A DNA stretch of 64,000 bases, taken from the NCBI GenBank assembly GCA_903838675.1, contig CAILZI010000126.1, forward strand, positions 1-64,000, in the 5' to 3' direction. The number at the start of each line of letters is the position of its first letter. Position 1 is the stretch's first letter. The notes beneath the pieces were generated by a model. The model was given only the letters and a program-made list of their open reading frames with translations, made no database searches and was not told the origin of the DNA. Shown one piece after another: positions 32,878 through 41,707 of this stretch. This DNA is from an uncultured Verrucomicrobiota bacterium. Its GTDB lineage: Bacteria; Verrucomicrobiota; Verrucomicrobiia; Verrucomicrobiales; Verrucomicrobiaceae. The translations under genes were made by a program, and so were the position numbers.

Positions 32878-33684
32878 ATGAACGCCCAACATTGGATCAG
32901 CCACTTCGAAGCCAACACACGCCTCAATCATGAGCTGCAACTGCCGGACAGCGCGTGTGATCTGCCCGAACACGTTCGCAGCGCTCTGGCTCGCTCCATC
33001 GCCATCTTCCAACTGGGCGAAAGCGGCGGCGGCACGCGTTTGCGCCGCTACACGCGCAGCATCGCCTCGCTGGAAAATCTGAAGGGCTATCAGCGTGCGG
33101 TGGACCTTTTCGTCGCCGAGGAGCAGAGCCACGCCGCACTGCTGTCGCGTACAGTAACGCATCTGCACGGCACCTTGCTGCAGAAGCAATGGACCAACTC
33201 CATCTTTCGCTGGATGCGCGATCTGGTGAATCTCGAGTTCAACATCCAGGTGCTCCTCACTGCGGAACTCATTGCCGAAGTCTATTTCGGCCTGCTCTCT
33301 TTGCGCTGCAGCGACCCTGTCGTCCAAACAGTCGCCAAAAAGCTCCTGCGCGATGAAATGGGCCATCTCTCCTTTCAGCGCGACTTTCTCTTCGAGCGTC
33401 TCAAGACACTCACCCCTGCCGTGCAGCGTCTCTGGCGCTGGCAGTTTCAGGCCATCCACCTCGTGACCGCCTGTGTCGTCTCCTGGGACCACCGCGCCTG
33501 CCTGCTCAGTTTGAACATCACTCCCTCCGACTTCCGCGCCCGCGCCGTGCGCTGCTGGCAGAGTTTTCAATCACGACTGGAACGCCGTCTGCGCGAAGAA
33601 GAATCTCAGGCTCGCCATGAAGCTGACTCTACACCTGGATACAGCCGCTCCAGCAGGGCCACCATGCAGTCGCCGGTGAGCTGA
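32878..33684 (+). CDS. Ferritin-like diiron-carboxylate protein
   Basis: A 268-residue helical protein with a probable diiron site: Glu81/Glu82-x-x-His85 (EEQSH), Glu130 and Glu134 (AELIAE), and Glu160-x-x-His163 (RDEMGH). This E..ExxH...E..ExxH pattern is typical of ferritin-like oxygenases and oxidases. No substrate is evident. It lies 16 bp after ispH and shares its operon, controlled from copy 3 of the operator. A lipid, isoprenoid or oxygen-protection role is possible but unproven. The last 79 bases overlap the convergent DUF3482 gene, so the basic C-terminal tail (residues 243-268) may be recently extended. Confidence 0.8.
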   Translation: MNAQHWISHFEANTRLNHELQLPDSACDLPEHVRSALARSIAIFQLGESGGGTRLRRYTRSIASLENLKGYQRAVDLFVAEEQSHAALLSRTVTHLHGTLLQKQWTNSIFRWMRDLVNLEFNIQVLLTAELIAEVYFGLLSLRCSDPVVQTVAKKLLRDEMGHLSFQRDFLFERLKTLTPAVQRLWRWQFQAIHLVTACVVSWDHRACLLSLNITPSDFRARAVRCWQSFQSRLERRLREEESQARHEADSTPGYSRSSRATMQSPVS

Positions 33685-35150
33685 CGGGACTGGCGGGAAA
33701 GTGTCGCGGGCTGGGTGTCTTTTTGCACGCCGGATTTCCACAGATGATCCAGAGCGTCCGCGTGCAGATCCGTCACTGCATCCACGACCTCCTGCCAGTG
33801 CTGAGGCTGCGCACTTTCCTTCCATTCACCGCGACCACGACCGAAGTGGCAGATGGCGAGGTAGGTGAGAAAGGCCAGTTTGACCTGCTCACGGAAATGC
33901 TCGCGTGACCAGCGCAGACGCTGGTCGCTGCCACGCACGAGGTTGTAGCTGCGGATCAAAGCATAGGCACCAATGCCGGAGGCAAGACCGCCCAGCAGCG
34001 CACCACCACCAAAGGTCATGCCACCCAGTTTGAGATCAGCGATGAGCCCACCCATGGCACCACCGGCGAAACTGCCGAGCACGCCCCAGATGTTTTCTGA
34101 CACGGCTTGTGGCAGATGAAAATTCTCGCGGGCGATCTGGTTCATCTCGTGACCGGCCTGACCTTTCAGGCCATGAGCTTCAATCAGGTTGTTGGTCGTC
34201 TGCTCGGTGCGGTCAGCGAGCTGTGTGGCCAGTTTCTGCCGCGCATCGTTGTACTCGCGGTTCAAGTCATCGCGCTGCCAGCCCACGCGTTCCAGCAACG
34301 TTTCAGAACGCACATCCACGCCGTCAAACAGCGCGGCGGTGAGCTGCTCAGAGATCAGACGTACCGAGGTCTGAAACACTTCCACATTGCGATGCGCCCA
34401 GGCACGTTTGATCTGCTGGAAGGTCGGGATTTTGGAGCCCTGCATCAGGGGTGCCAGCGAGTCCATGAGGATGTCTTCCTGTACCCAGCAGCGGGCAAAG
34501 GCATCCAGCGTCAGCACTTCACGAACGATCTCAAACTGCTGCAGATGAGTACGCCAGGTCTCCAGTTCTGCTGCTTCCATGGATGAACTGCCCGGCAATC
34601 CGGTCTGATTCAGCAGCACGACGACCGGTTTTTCCACCCAGCTGAGGATTTCCATCTCAGGCCCGATGTAGGCGGCGGCCTCGGGTGGTTCGGCGGCATT
34701 GACGAGATAGAGCACGACGTCCGCTTCATCGCGCACATTTTTCAGCGCCTGCTGGCTGCACCACAAGGGCCGGTCCGTGATGCGGTCCCAGGTCTGCGAC
34801 AGAAACCAGAGCAATGGGCTGCGCTCGCGCTGCAGGCGCTTCATCAGTCGGGCACTGTCGCCAAAGCCCGGGGTGTCCCACAGCCGCAGCATGAAACCGC
34901 CCGTTTCGAGCAGGGTGTGTGATTCATTGAACAGGGTGACATGCGGGGCATCCTTCACCTCCCCCACATCCCGGCGCAGCAGCGTGCGGGCCAGCGTCGT
35001 CTTGCCAGCATTCGTGTGTGAAATGAGGCTCAGCGTGACGATGTCTGAGGCATCACGCACATTCAGCTCCGCCGCCTGTCGGTCAGAAGAGCTGGGAGTT
35101 TTGGTTCTGGAAAAAAGAGCGGGCACAAGAGACGAAAACTTCATTAACAT
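33606..35150 (-). CDS. P-loop GTPase with DUF3482 C-terminal domain
   Basis: A 514-residue protein. The N-terminal GTPase domain has G1 SHTNAGKTTLART (residues about 44-56), G3 LWDTPGFGDS and G4 LLNQTG. The C-terminal DUF3482 region includes glycine-rich hydrophobic helices (FAGGAMGGLIADL, GGGALLGGLASGIGAY) that could insert into membrane. The family is known as the constant partner of DUF2868 membrane proteins, and here that partner lies directly upstream with a 1 bp TAATG overlap. Membrane remodelling or stress roles are speculated for such bacterial GTPases. The function is not established. The 3' end overlaps the convergent ferritin-like gene by 79 bp. Confidence 0.88.
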   Translation of the reverse strand: MLMKFSSLVPALFSRTKTPSSSDRQAAELNVRDASDIVTLSLISHTNAGKTTLARTLLRRDVGEVKDAPHVTLFNESHTLLETGGFMLRLWDTPGFGDSARLMKRLQRERSPLLWFLSQTWDRITDRPLWCSQQALKNVRDEADVVLYLVNAAEPPEAAAYIGPEMEILSWVEKPVVVLLNQTGLPGSSSMEAAELETWRTHLQQFEIVREVLTLDAFARCWVQEDILMDSLAPLMQGSKIPTFQQIKRAWAHRNVEVFQTSVRLISEQLTAALFDGVDVRSETLLERVGWQRDDLNREYNDARQKLATQLADRTEQTTNNLIEAHGLKGQAGHEMNQIARENFHLPQAVSENIWGVLGSFAGGAMGGLIADLKLGGMTFGGGALLGGLASGIGAYALIRSYNLVRGSDQRLRWSREHFREQVKLAFLTYLAICHFGRGRGEWKESAQPQHWQEVVDAVTDLHADALDHLWKSGVQKDTQPATLSRQSRQLTGDCMVALLERLYPGVESASWRA

Positions 35151-36613
35151 TACGATACAGGAGGCTTTGCGCGTGCGGATTCTTTGCGCACGGCCACAAT
35201 CACTTCAGACGCCAGGCCTTCGACCATCTGCGACCATAATTGCTCACGACCAGCGATTTTTTCCGGCGACCATCGTCCCGCGAGGCTCGTGCCGTCGAGC
35301 AGTACGACCATTTCCGGTTCGGCATGCTTGGTGAGCAGGCGCTGGCGTATATCAGAGACCAGACGCCGCTGCACTTCGGCCTCGGGCGTGGTGGCCATGT
35401 TGAAGAGCATCACCAAATTCGCGCACACGGGCTGCCAAGCGGCGGCAAACTCGTCCTCCTCTCCAGCGGGAATGCGCAAGTATTCAGCACGCGCCATGCC
35501 GCCAAAACGCTCCCTCACGCCACGGTCCCACACCTCGCGGTGAGCGGACGTGGGCTCGATGGCATGCACGAGGACCTGGATGCGCTCGCTGCCGCCCTCC
35601 ACAGCACGAAGCAATGTTCGGAGGTAACCGCCCCAGTTTAACGCACGGGCTGGCTGAGCAACAACCCGGCAGCAGCGCGCCGCACCCAGAGCCGCAAGCA
35701 GGAGGCGCGGCAGCACGATCAGGACCAGAAGCGTGCCTGCATACAAATGAATCCAAGGCAAGGCCGGAGCCGGCTTCTCCACCTTGCCCAAAGTCCGATG
35801 CATGCCGGGGATCTGATCCAATGGCACGGGGGTTTTCAGCACCTTCGACGCCGGTTTAAACAAGGTCTCAAAAAACGCCGAGGCCTCGCTCTGGCCCAGC
35901 AAGGTGCTTTCCCAAACTGCACGATATTCGTGCGACCAGCCACGAGCATACAGGGCTGCTGCGCCACCTATGGCCAGCAATGCCGCCGCCACATGCAGCC
36001 ACATTCGCAGCCGCATCTGCAACCGCCGCCAGGCCAGCGGCCAAGCCAGTTCTTCATACCGTGTACGCACGGTGTCAGCCACACCGCTTTCGATCTCCTT
36101 CGTTGCTTTGCCCATCCGTGAGATGCCATGTGCGAGAAATTCCGCCACCCAGCCACCACGCCCGGCCACTGCAGAGGTCGGCATCAGTTCGCAAAGCAAT
36201 CCGAGGACAATCACCACCGCATTCCATGCCAGCAGCCCCACCAGCGGCAGTGCCAGCAGGTTGAATTCAGCAGTCTGCCCCAGATCCGTAAACCAGTAGC
36301 CCGCGATCAGTGCCAGTGCCCAGCCTGCCAGCGCCCAAGACCACCGCCCCTGAGGCACACGCAGCAGATCAAGAACATGAATCAGGTCGCCACGCCAGCC
36401 CACGGCCTCGCGCTCCAGCCACTCGGCCCGTTTGTCCAGAAACGACTCTGAACGCTCTTCCAGCACGTCCCCGGTGATCTCTTCGGAGGCCAGTCCGGCC
36501 CGCGTATGGGCCGTGGCCTCACGCCGACGCTCCGCAATGACGAGAACGCCATCGGCATCGCCTTCTTCGAGTGCGCGCCATTTCAGCACGCGCTGCCAGT
36601 CATTCCAATCCAT
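35150..36613 (-). CDS. DUF2868 domain-containing membrane protein
   Basis: A 487-residue protein with an N-terminal charged cytoplasmic region (about 1-85). Two membrane helices (about 92-108 and 117-140) are followed by an extended domain, further helices near 205-226 and 295-315, and a C-terminal cytoplasmic domain (LLDGTSLAGRWSPEKIAGREQLWSQMVEGLA). The sequence fits DUF2868, described as a partner of DUF3482 GTPases. It is the first gene of the pair, and the close coupling suggests a membrane receptor for the GTPase. Confidence 0.85.
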   Translation of the reverse strand: MDWNDWQRVLKWRALEEGDADGVLVIAERRREATAHTRAGLASEEITGDVLEERSESFLDKRAEWLEREAVGWRGDLIHVLDLLRVPQGRWSWALAGWALALIAGYWFTDLGQTAEFNLLALPLVGLLAWNAVVIVLGLLCELMPTSAVAGRGGWVAEFLAHGISRMGKATKEIESGVADTVRTRYEELAWPLAWRRLQMRLRMWLHVAAALLAIGGAAALYARGWSHEYRAVWESTLLGQSEASAFFETLFKPASKVLKTPVPLDQIPGMHRTLGKVEKPAPALPWIHLYAGTLLVLIVLPRLLLAALGAARCCRVVAQPARALNWGGYLRTLLRAVEGGSERIQVLVHAIEPTSAHREVWDRGVRERFGGMARAEYLRIPAGEEDEFAAAWQPVCANLVMLFNMATTPEAEVQRRLVSDIRQRLLTKHAEPEMVVLLDGTSLAGRWSPEKIAGREQLWSQMVEGLASEVIVAVRKESARAKPPVS

Positions 36614-36676
36614 TCAGGGGGTTGTTTTCGGAACACTAAACGCAGCTTCGGGCGGATTCCAACCACACAGTGCAAA

Positions 36677-37327
36677 TCATCCCTGCGATTCCGGCTCCAA
36701 CCGCCCTGCCACCATGCGCAAATGCAGATGACCAAGAGCGGCCGCCTCGCTGCTGGAGTGGGTGACGTGCAAGACGGTGAGCGCATTCTCCTGCTGAATG
36801 CGCTGCAGCAGTGCCACAGCCTCCGCACGCATACTTTCATCGAGCGCGGAGAGCGGTTCGTCCAGCAGCAGCAGCCTGGGTTGTGCCGCCAGAGCACGGG
36901 CCAGAGCCACGCGCTGCTTTTCGCCGCCGGAGAGCAAGTCGGGCAGACGATCCAGCAGTGGGGAAATGCCAAACTGCTCTGCAAGGCGGTTCACGCGCTG
37001 ATTCAGTTCCTCCGGGGCCACACCGCGCAGTTTCGGTGCGAAACCGATCTGCTCACGCACACGCAGGCCTGGAAACAACGCCAGATCCTGCGGCACGTAG
37101 CCGATGCCGCGCTCACGCGGTTCCAGATCAGTCACGTCCAGGCCATCTAGCAGCACGCGGCCGGAGGTCGGCTGGCGCAAGCCGCAGATGATTTCCAGAA
37201 GCGTGGTTTTGCCGCAGCCAGTTGGCCCCATCAGCACCGCGTAGGTGTTGGCCGGAATGGCCACGCTCACCTTCTCCAGGATCGTGCGGCCCGGGACCTT
37301 CCAGGTGAGTTGATCGAGCTGGATCAT
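36677..37327 (-). CDS. ABC transporter ATP-binding protein (molybdate/sulfate/tungstate type)
   Basis: The start is the ATG at 37327 (MIQLDQLTWKV..., 216 residues), which overlaps the permease stop as ATGA. The ORF-track extension to 37582 is antisense-like sequence inside the permease. Walker A is GPTGCGKTT, the Q-loop QDLALFP, the ABC signature LSGGEKQRVALARAL, Walker B LLLLDEPLSALDE, with the H-loop HVTHSS. It is short and lacks the C-terminal TOBE domain found in full ModC. It energises uptake through the adjacent permease. Confidence 0.9.
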   Translation of the reverse strand: MIQLDQLTWKVPGRTILEKVSVAIPANTYAVLMGPTGCGKTTLLEIICGLRQPTSGRVLLDGLDVTDLEPRERGIGYVPQDLALFPGLRVREQIGFAPKLRGVAPEELNQRVNRLAEQFGISPLLDRLPDLLSGGEKQRVALARALAAQPRLLLLDEPLSALDESMRAEAVALLQRIQQENALTVLHVTHSSSEAAALGHLHLRMVAGRLEPESQG

Positions 37328-38106
37328 ACTTTTTCCCCCGTGGCTCGCACCGCCACCAACACCAGAACGGCCAGCAGCACCATGAACAAGCTCACCGCGA
37401 CGGCGGCTTCGAGATTTCCCACGCTGAGCTCCAGCCAGACCGTTGTCGGCAGCACCTCTGTCTTCATGCGTGTGGCTCCGGCAAAGACAAGGATCGGCCC
37501 GAATTCCCCCAGACTGCGCGCCCAGGCGATGCAAAACGCCGCGACCATGCCACGCCGGGCGGCAGGCAGCGCGACATGCCACAGCGCCTGAAAGCGTGTG
37601 CAGCCCAGCGTCAATGCCACGTCCTCAGGACGTGAAGAGAGGTGCTGAAACGTGCCGCGCATCGTGCGAATAGCAAATGCCGCAGCCACGACGAATTGTG
37701 CGAGCACCACACCGCTGACTTGATAGGTGAAGGGAATCGCCATTTCGATCACCTTGCCGATTTTGGTTTGGAAAAAGATCAGCAAGCACAGGCCAACCAC
37801 CAGCGGAGGCAGGATGATGGGAATATCCAGCGCCGCATCGAGCCACGATTTGCCGCGGAACTCGAGGCGCGTCATCAAATACCCCACCGGCACCGCCAGC
37901 AGCAGCGCAAAACCCGCCGCAAGCGAGCAGGTAACCAAGCTCAAAAAAGTCGCGTGCCGGATCTCGGGCGAGCGCAGCACCTGCAGCCACGAATCCGGCG
38001 TGCTATATGTCGCCGTGGCTCCGAGCAGCAGAGCCCAGAAGGTGAGATACCCCACTGTAACGAGTGCCAGAGCCAGCCAGCAGAAATTGGAACGGTTCAG
38101 GCGCAT
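37324..38106 (-). CDS. ABC transporter permease (ModB/CysT-like)
   Basis: The start is the ATG at 38106 (MRLNRSNFC..., 260 residues). The ORF-track ATG at 38133 lies inside the upstream toxin gene. The protein has about six transmembrane helices and the EAA loop EDVALTLGCTRFQALWHVALPAA, followed by WARSLGEFGPI. This signature is shared by molybdate, tungstate and sulfate permeases. No periplasmic binding protein gene is adjacent. It is 5 bp after the toxin stop, so transcription may be shared with the toxin-antitoxin genes. Confidence 0.88.
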   Translation of the reverse strand: MRLNRSNFCWLALALVTVGYLTFWALLLGATATYSTPDSWLQVLRSPEIRHATFLSLVTCSLAAGFALLLAVPVGYLMTRLEFRGKSWLDAALDIPIILPPLVVGLCLLIFFQTKIGKVIEMAIPFTYQVSGVVLAQFVVAAAFAIRTMRGTFQHLSSRPEDVALTLGCTRFQALWHVALPAARRGMVAAFCIAWARSLGEFGPILVFAGATRMKTEVLPTTVWLELSVGNLEAAVAVSLFMVLLAVLVLVAVRATGEKV

Positions 38107-38111
38107 GGGAG

Positions 38112-38426
38112 TTATTCGGGCTTTCTCAGCCAAAGAGCTCGTCGAACGCGCTCTGGATCCTGGGCACCGTGGAAGACAGCATAAACGACCACCACACCAC
38201 CCGTGTACTCATAATAGATCGTGTACGGAAACCGACGCACTTTGAAGTGTCTAAAATCATCCATCATCCTGGCAAACCCTTCTGGCATCTGACAGATCGT
38301 TGCCAATGCCGCATCCATGCAGCGCAAGAAATCTTTCCCAAGTCCAGGACCTCTCCGCTCCAGCCAGTGGTAGGCGTCCGCGATCTCTTGATCAGCTTCG
38401 GGCAAAATGATCGACTCAACGGCCAT
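38112..38426 (-). CDS. ParE/RelE-family toxin
   Basis: A 104-residue toxin of the ParE/RelE superfamily. The N-terminal helix hairpin contains EADQEIADAYHWLERRGPGLGKDFLRCM. A beta-sheet region follows with the conserved RRFPYTIYYEYTGGVVVVYAVFHGAQDPE, and the protein ends in a basic tail (RRALWLRKPE). These proteins act either on gyrase or on ribosome-bound mRNA. Which target applies is not readable from sequence. It overlaps the antitoxin gene by 11 bp, the usual type II arrangement. Confidence 0.88.
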   Translation of the reverse strand: MAVESIILPEADQEIADAYHWLERRGPGLGKDFLRCMDAALATICQMPEGFARMMDDFRHFKVRRFPYTIYYEYTGGVVVVYAVFHGAQDPERVRRALWLRKPE

Positions 38427-38646
38427 CGTTTCCGAGCAGAGTGTTTTTCACGTCACTCCATGAACGGCCCCTGATAGCACCGCTGGCATAAGCCGCCTTG
38501 CGGCGGATCAACTCCTCACGCTGCTCTGCCGTGAGAGGTGGCGGCTCATCTGACTGGGCGATGCGATCCCACATGTCTTCGACCAGCTGGATTTGCTGCG
38601 CTGGCTCCAAGAGGGTGAATGCCTGAAGGATGGCTTCCGTGCTCAT
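38416..38646 (-). CDS. Addiction module antitoxin (PF09720-like, CHP02574 family)
   Basis: I take the start at 38646 (MSTEAILQAFTLLEPA..., 76 residues), which has GAGG close upstream. The in-frame ATG at 38664 adds six residues and cannot be excluded. The sequence has the family pattern LLEPAQQIQLVEDMWDRIAQ, a Pro-rich turn, then LTAEQREELIRRKAAY and SWSDVKNTLL. Such antitoxins bind and neutralise a downstream ParE/RelE toxin. It is probably autoregulated with the toxin. No operator could be recognised. Confidence 0.85.
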   Translation of the reverse strand: MSTEAILQAFTLLEPAQQIQLVEDMWDRIAQSDEPPPLTAEQREELIRRKAAYASGAIRGRSWSDVKNTLLGNDGR

Positions 38647-38700
38647 GACCTCACTGTGGGTCATGCCAGACGGATTTCAACCAGCCATCCAATCCCGGCC

Positions 38701-39738
38701 TCACCAATCTACATCCTGCCCGATCTTCTCGTCGAGCCACTTGCGCAGCTTGTCGAGACCTTCGCCGGTTTCAGCGGAGACGGGATGGACTTTGATGCGT
38801 TTGAAGCGCTCTTTGAAGTGGACGAGATTCTCCGCCGCCTCGGGGAGATCGATCTTGTTGGCAATGATGCACCAAGGGCGCTTGGCCAGTTCTTCAGAAT
38901 AGAGCGAGACCTCTTTGCGCACGATTTCGAGGTCCGAGACAGGATCTCGGCCCTCGGTACCGGCGGTGTCGACGACAAAAAGCAGCACGCGACAGCGCAT
39001 GATGTGGCGCAGGAAATCATGACCGAGGCCGATATTTTCATGCGCGCCTTCGATGAGTCCCGGAATGTCCGCGAGACTGCCGCGGCGATTGGGTCCGAAC
39101 TCAATCACGCCGACCATGGGCTGCAGCGTGGTGAAGGGATAATTGGCAATCTTCGGTTTGGCGGCGCTCAGTTTGGAGAGCAGTGTCGATTTGCCAGCAT
39201 TCGGCGCGCCGACGAACCCGGCATCAGCGATGCTGCGCAATTCGAAGTGGAATTCCCCTTCTTCACCGGGGGTGCCAGGAGTGAACTCACGCGGAGCCTG
39301 ATGCGTGGAGGTTTTGAAATGCACGTTTCCCTTTCCTCCCTTGCCGCCTTTGCAAAGCACGTAGGTGGAGTTGGTCTCGGTCAAGTCGGCCACGGGCTCG
39401 TAGCGAGTGACGAGCTCATTGGTTTCGTTGTCGTATTCCTGAGTGACGCGGCTAATGAGCGTGCCTGGAGGCACCTTATACACCACATCCTTGCCACTGC
39501 GGCCGGTGCACTGCGTGGCACCTCCCTTGGCCCCATCTTCGGCGAGGAGGCGGTTGTTGAAAACGTAATTGCGCAGGCTGTCCGTGCTGGGATCGACTAG
39601 CAGGATCAGGCTGCCGCCGTTCCCGCCGTCGCCACCGTCTGGGCCGCCTTTAGGACGAAATTTTCCACGATGGAAATGGGCGCTGCCATCGCCGCCTTTA
39701 CCGGCACGCGCTTGAACTTTGATTTGGTCGACAAACAT
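38701..39738 (-). CDS. obgE: Obg family GTPase
   Basis: A 345-residue Obg protein. The glycine-rich N-terminal OBG fold has QARAGKGGDGSAHFHRGKF and PDGGDGGNGGSLIL. The G domain has VGAPNAGKSTLL, the G3 motif DIPGLIEGA and NKIDLPEA. The extra C-terminal OCT domain is absent, giving the short form. It binds the 50S ribosome and (p)ppGpp and is needed for ribosome maturation. rplU and rpmA, its common neighbours, are not in view. Confidence 0.96.
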   Translation of the reverse strand: MFVDQIKVQARAGKGGDGSAHFHRGKFRPKGGPDGGDGGNGGSLILLVDPSTDSLRNYVFNNRLLAEDGAKGGATQCTGRSGKDVVYKVPPGTLISRVTQEYDNETNELVTRYEPVADLTETNSTYVLCKGGKGGKGNVHFKTSTHQAPREFTPGTPGEEGEFHFELRSIADAGFVGAPNAGKSTLLSKLSAAKPKIANYPFTTLQPMVGVIEFGPNRRGSLADIPGLIEGAHENIGLGHDFLRHIMRCRVLLFVVDTAGTEGRDPVSDLEIVRKEVSLYSEELAKRPWCIIANKIDLPEAAENLVHFKERFKRIKVHPVSAETGEGLDKLRKWLDEKIGQDVDW

Positions 39739-39796
39739 GGGATCGTTCAGTTAGCCGGGGATGGGCATGGGAGCAAGGCTTAGCTTCAGTGTCCTG

Positions 39797-41620
39797 CTAC
39801 TGAGCCGCAGCCTCTTTTTCTCCGCCAGCCACCTTGGCAGCACCAGGGTAGAACAGCTGCATGGCGCGGCGGATTTGGGGGCTTTTCAGGCTGGCCGCAT
39901 AAATGGCGTCCGGCAATTTGCGGTGTTTGGCGAACAAATGGTAGGCGCTGAGGGCCTCGAATCCGGCATTCAGCGAACCTTCCATGGGCAAATAGCTGCG
40001 GCCATCCACATTGAGATTTTCAACCATGCCCCAGGGCGGGAAATAACTGGCCTTCTCCATTCTCTCCAGCAGCTCATAGGTCTCATTCGTCTGCAGATGC
40101 AGCGGGGAGGACATCAGGATGTAGTGAGGGTGGATGAGTTTTTGGTCCGGCAGATCGACGCCTCCTACGTAATAGCCGTTGCCCGCCTGATTTTCGCCTG
40201 CGGAGAGACCGTAGATGCCATTGACTGCGGCGTGGGACTGCGGCCAGCGTTTTGGAATGTAGGCGCGCTGAGCACCGAGCATGGCACGGCGCACACTGAG
40301 CCAGCGCACCCCGTCATGTGCATCGGGTGCGTCGCTGTCGAAGTCGGGATGAAACAAACTTTGCAGCTCGGTGATGAAACCGGTGCCCTGCCAGGCCTTT
40401 CCCGGAGTCCTCATGTGCGGCGGACGATGGTCGGGATTGGCGATCCCCTCCATGAGCATGACCAATGCGGTTTCACCGCCCCAGTCCTGCCAGCCATGCG
40501 GCAGGAGAGTGGTGCCGTCCTCATCAACTCCGTGCGAAAGCTGGCCAGCGGGCAGGTGCAGCTGATTGTATTCAACACTTTGTATTTGGAGGATCAAGTC
40601 TTCCGCCACGGTGGGTGCGTCCAGCATGATAGCCGCCAGCAGCATGGACTGTGCATAGATCGCCGTATCCACGGTGCTGTATTCAGTGCCAGGATGGATG
40701 CAGTATTCATTCTCATGCCCATGCCGGTGCACAAAATGCGGCAGCAGGCCGCGGCCCGTTTTGAGCTTCTTCATGGCCTCATGCGTTCGTGTGAGCACCC
40801 AGCGTGCATAATCTGGTGTTACCAAACCAAGCGCGTCCTGCGCCGCCGCTGCCGAAGCCAGCACGTACATGCCGGTGGCGGAGACAGATTCAAACGCCCC
40901 TTCTTCGATGTGGGCACGGTCACGCACAAAGCCAGTTTCAATCGAATAACTGCGCGCGATCTTCGCATATGAGGCGAGGAAGGCATAGGCATCCCAGGGC
41001 ATCTGAGGCATCTCGATGCCAAGAAACAGGCCTGAAACCTTTATTTCAGCACCAGGCTCAGCCGTCCAAATAATGGTTTTTCCATCCCGCACCGATTCAG
41101 GCGCCACCGGATGCACAAACATACGGTATTGCGGCTCATTTAGCTCGATCATCTGCGACCAGCGCTGTTCGTCGGCGGGAGATTTGATCTCCAGCTTAAT
41201 CTTGCCACGCCCCGCAGCCTGAATCATCACAGCCGTAACACGCGGCTGGTATCTGGCGGTAACTGGCGCAGGATAGGCATGAGTGAAGTCCATCACCCGA
41301 TTCGGATTGCGCGCCTGCCCGGCCAGACTGTGCCACATGCCGGCCCATGCCTCCGGCTGCTGGCTGAGGTGCACCACGACTTCATCGGTCACCCATTCGA
41401 TCTCGTGTTCAGCTGGGCCGTGAAAACCGAAGTCGGTGCCAATATGCGTGTAAGCGGTGAATGAATTCAGCCGCTTGGTACCAGCAATCACCTGCTGCCC
41501 TTCATCACGATGGATGAAATACTCCTGCACCGGCTGCCACACGATACGAGTGGCAGGCTGTGCCATCAGCTGAGTGCCAAGCATCGCAGCGACGGCTCCG
41601 ATGGTTGGAAGGAGACGCAT
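39797..41620 (-). CDS. Secreted (alpha/alpha)6-barrel-like protein, glucoamylase-type
   Basis: The start is the ATG at 41620 (MRLLPTIGAVAAML...), which gives a clean signal peptide, 607 residues. The ORF-track start at 41674 adds a non-signal extension. The N-terminal 200 residues look beta-rich. From about 225 on there is a helical barrel with EYSTVDTAIYAQSMLLAA, LPHGWQDWGGETALVML and YYVGGVDLP, resembling glucoamylase-type GH144-like enzymes. Catalytic residues cannot be assigned with confidence. It is probably a periplasmic glucan- or glycoside-acting enzyme. Confidence 0.65.
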   Translation of the reverse strand: MRLLPTIGAVAAMLGTQLMAQPATRIVWQPVQEYFIHRDEGQQVIAGTKRLNSFTAYTHIGTDFGFHGPAEHEIEWVTDEVVVHLSQQPEAWAGMWHSLAGQARNPNRVMDFTHAYPAPVTARYQPRVTAVMIQAAGRGKIKLEIKSPADEQRWSQMIELNEPQYRMFVHPVAPESVRDGKTIIWTAEPGAEIKVSGLFLGIEMPQMPWDAYAFLASYAKIARSYSIETGFVRDRAHIEEGAFESVSATGMYVLASAAAAQDALGLVTPDYARWVLTRTHEAMKKLKTGRGLLPHFVHRHGHENEYCIHPGTEYSTVDTAIYAQSMLLAAIMLDAPTVAEDLILQIQSVEYNQLHLPAGQLSHGVDEDGTTLLPHGWQDWGGETALVMLMEGIANPDHRPPHMRTPGKAWQGTGFITELQSLFHPDFDSDAPDAHDGVRWLSVRRAMLGAQRAYIPKRWPQSHAAVNGIYGLSAGENQAGNGYYVGGVDLPDQKLIHPHYILMSSPLHLQTNETYELLERMEKASYFPPWGMVENLNVDGRSYLPMEGSLNAGFEALSAYHLFAKHRKLPDAIYAASLKSPQIRRAMQLFYPGAAKVAGGEKEAAAQ

Positions 41621-41707
41621 GAAGCGGCTAAAGTAATGGCAAATCCTTGGATTTGCCACCTTTGCAACATGCAATTTTAATCCAGCCAGACCCTCTGGCC
41701 GTTTCGA

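Noticed and set aside
36603-37582. 301-residue version of the ABC ATPase
   Set aside because: The extra 85 residues are translated from the permease gene in another frame and show no ATPase homology. The ATG at 37327 gives a standard ABC start with an ATGA overlap.
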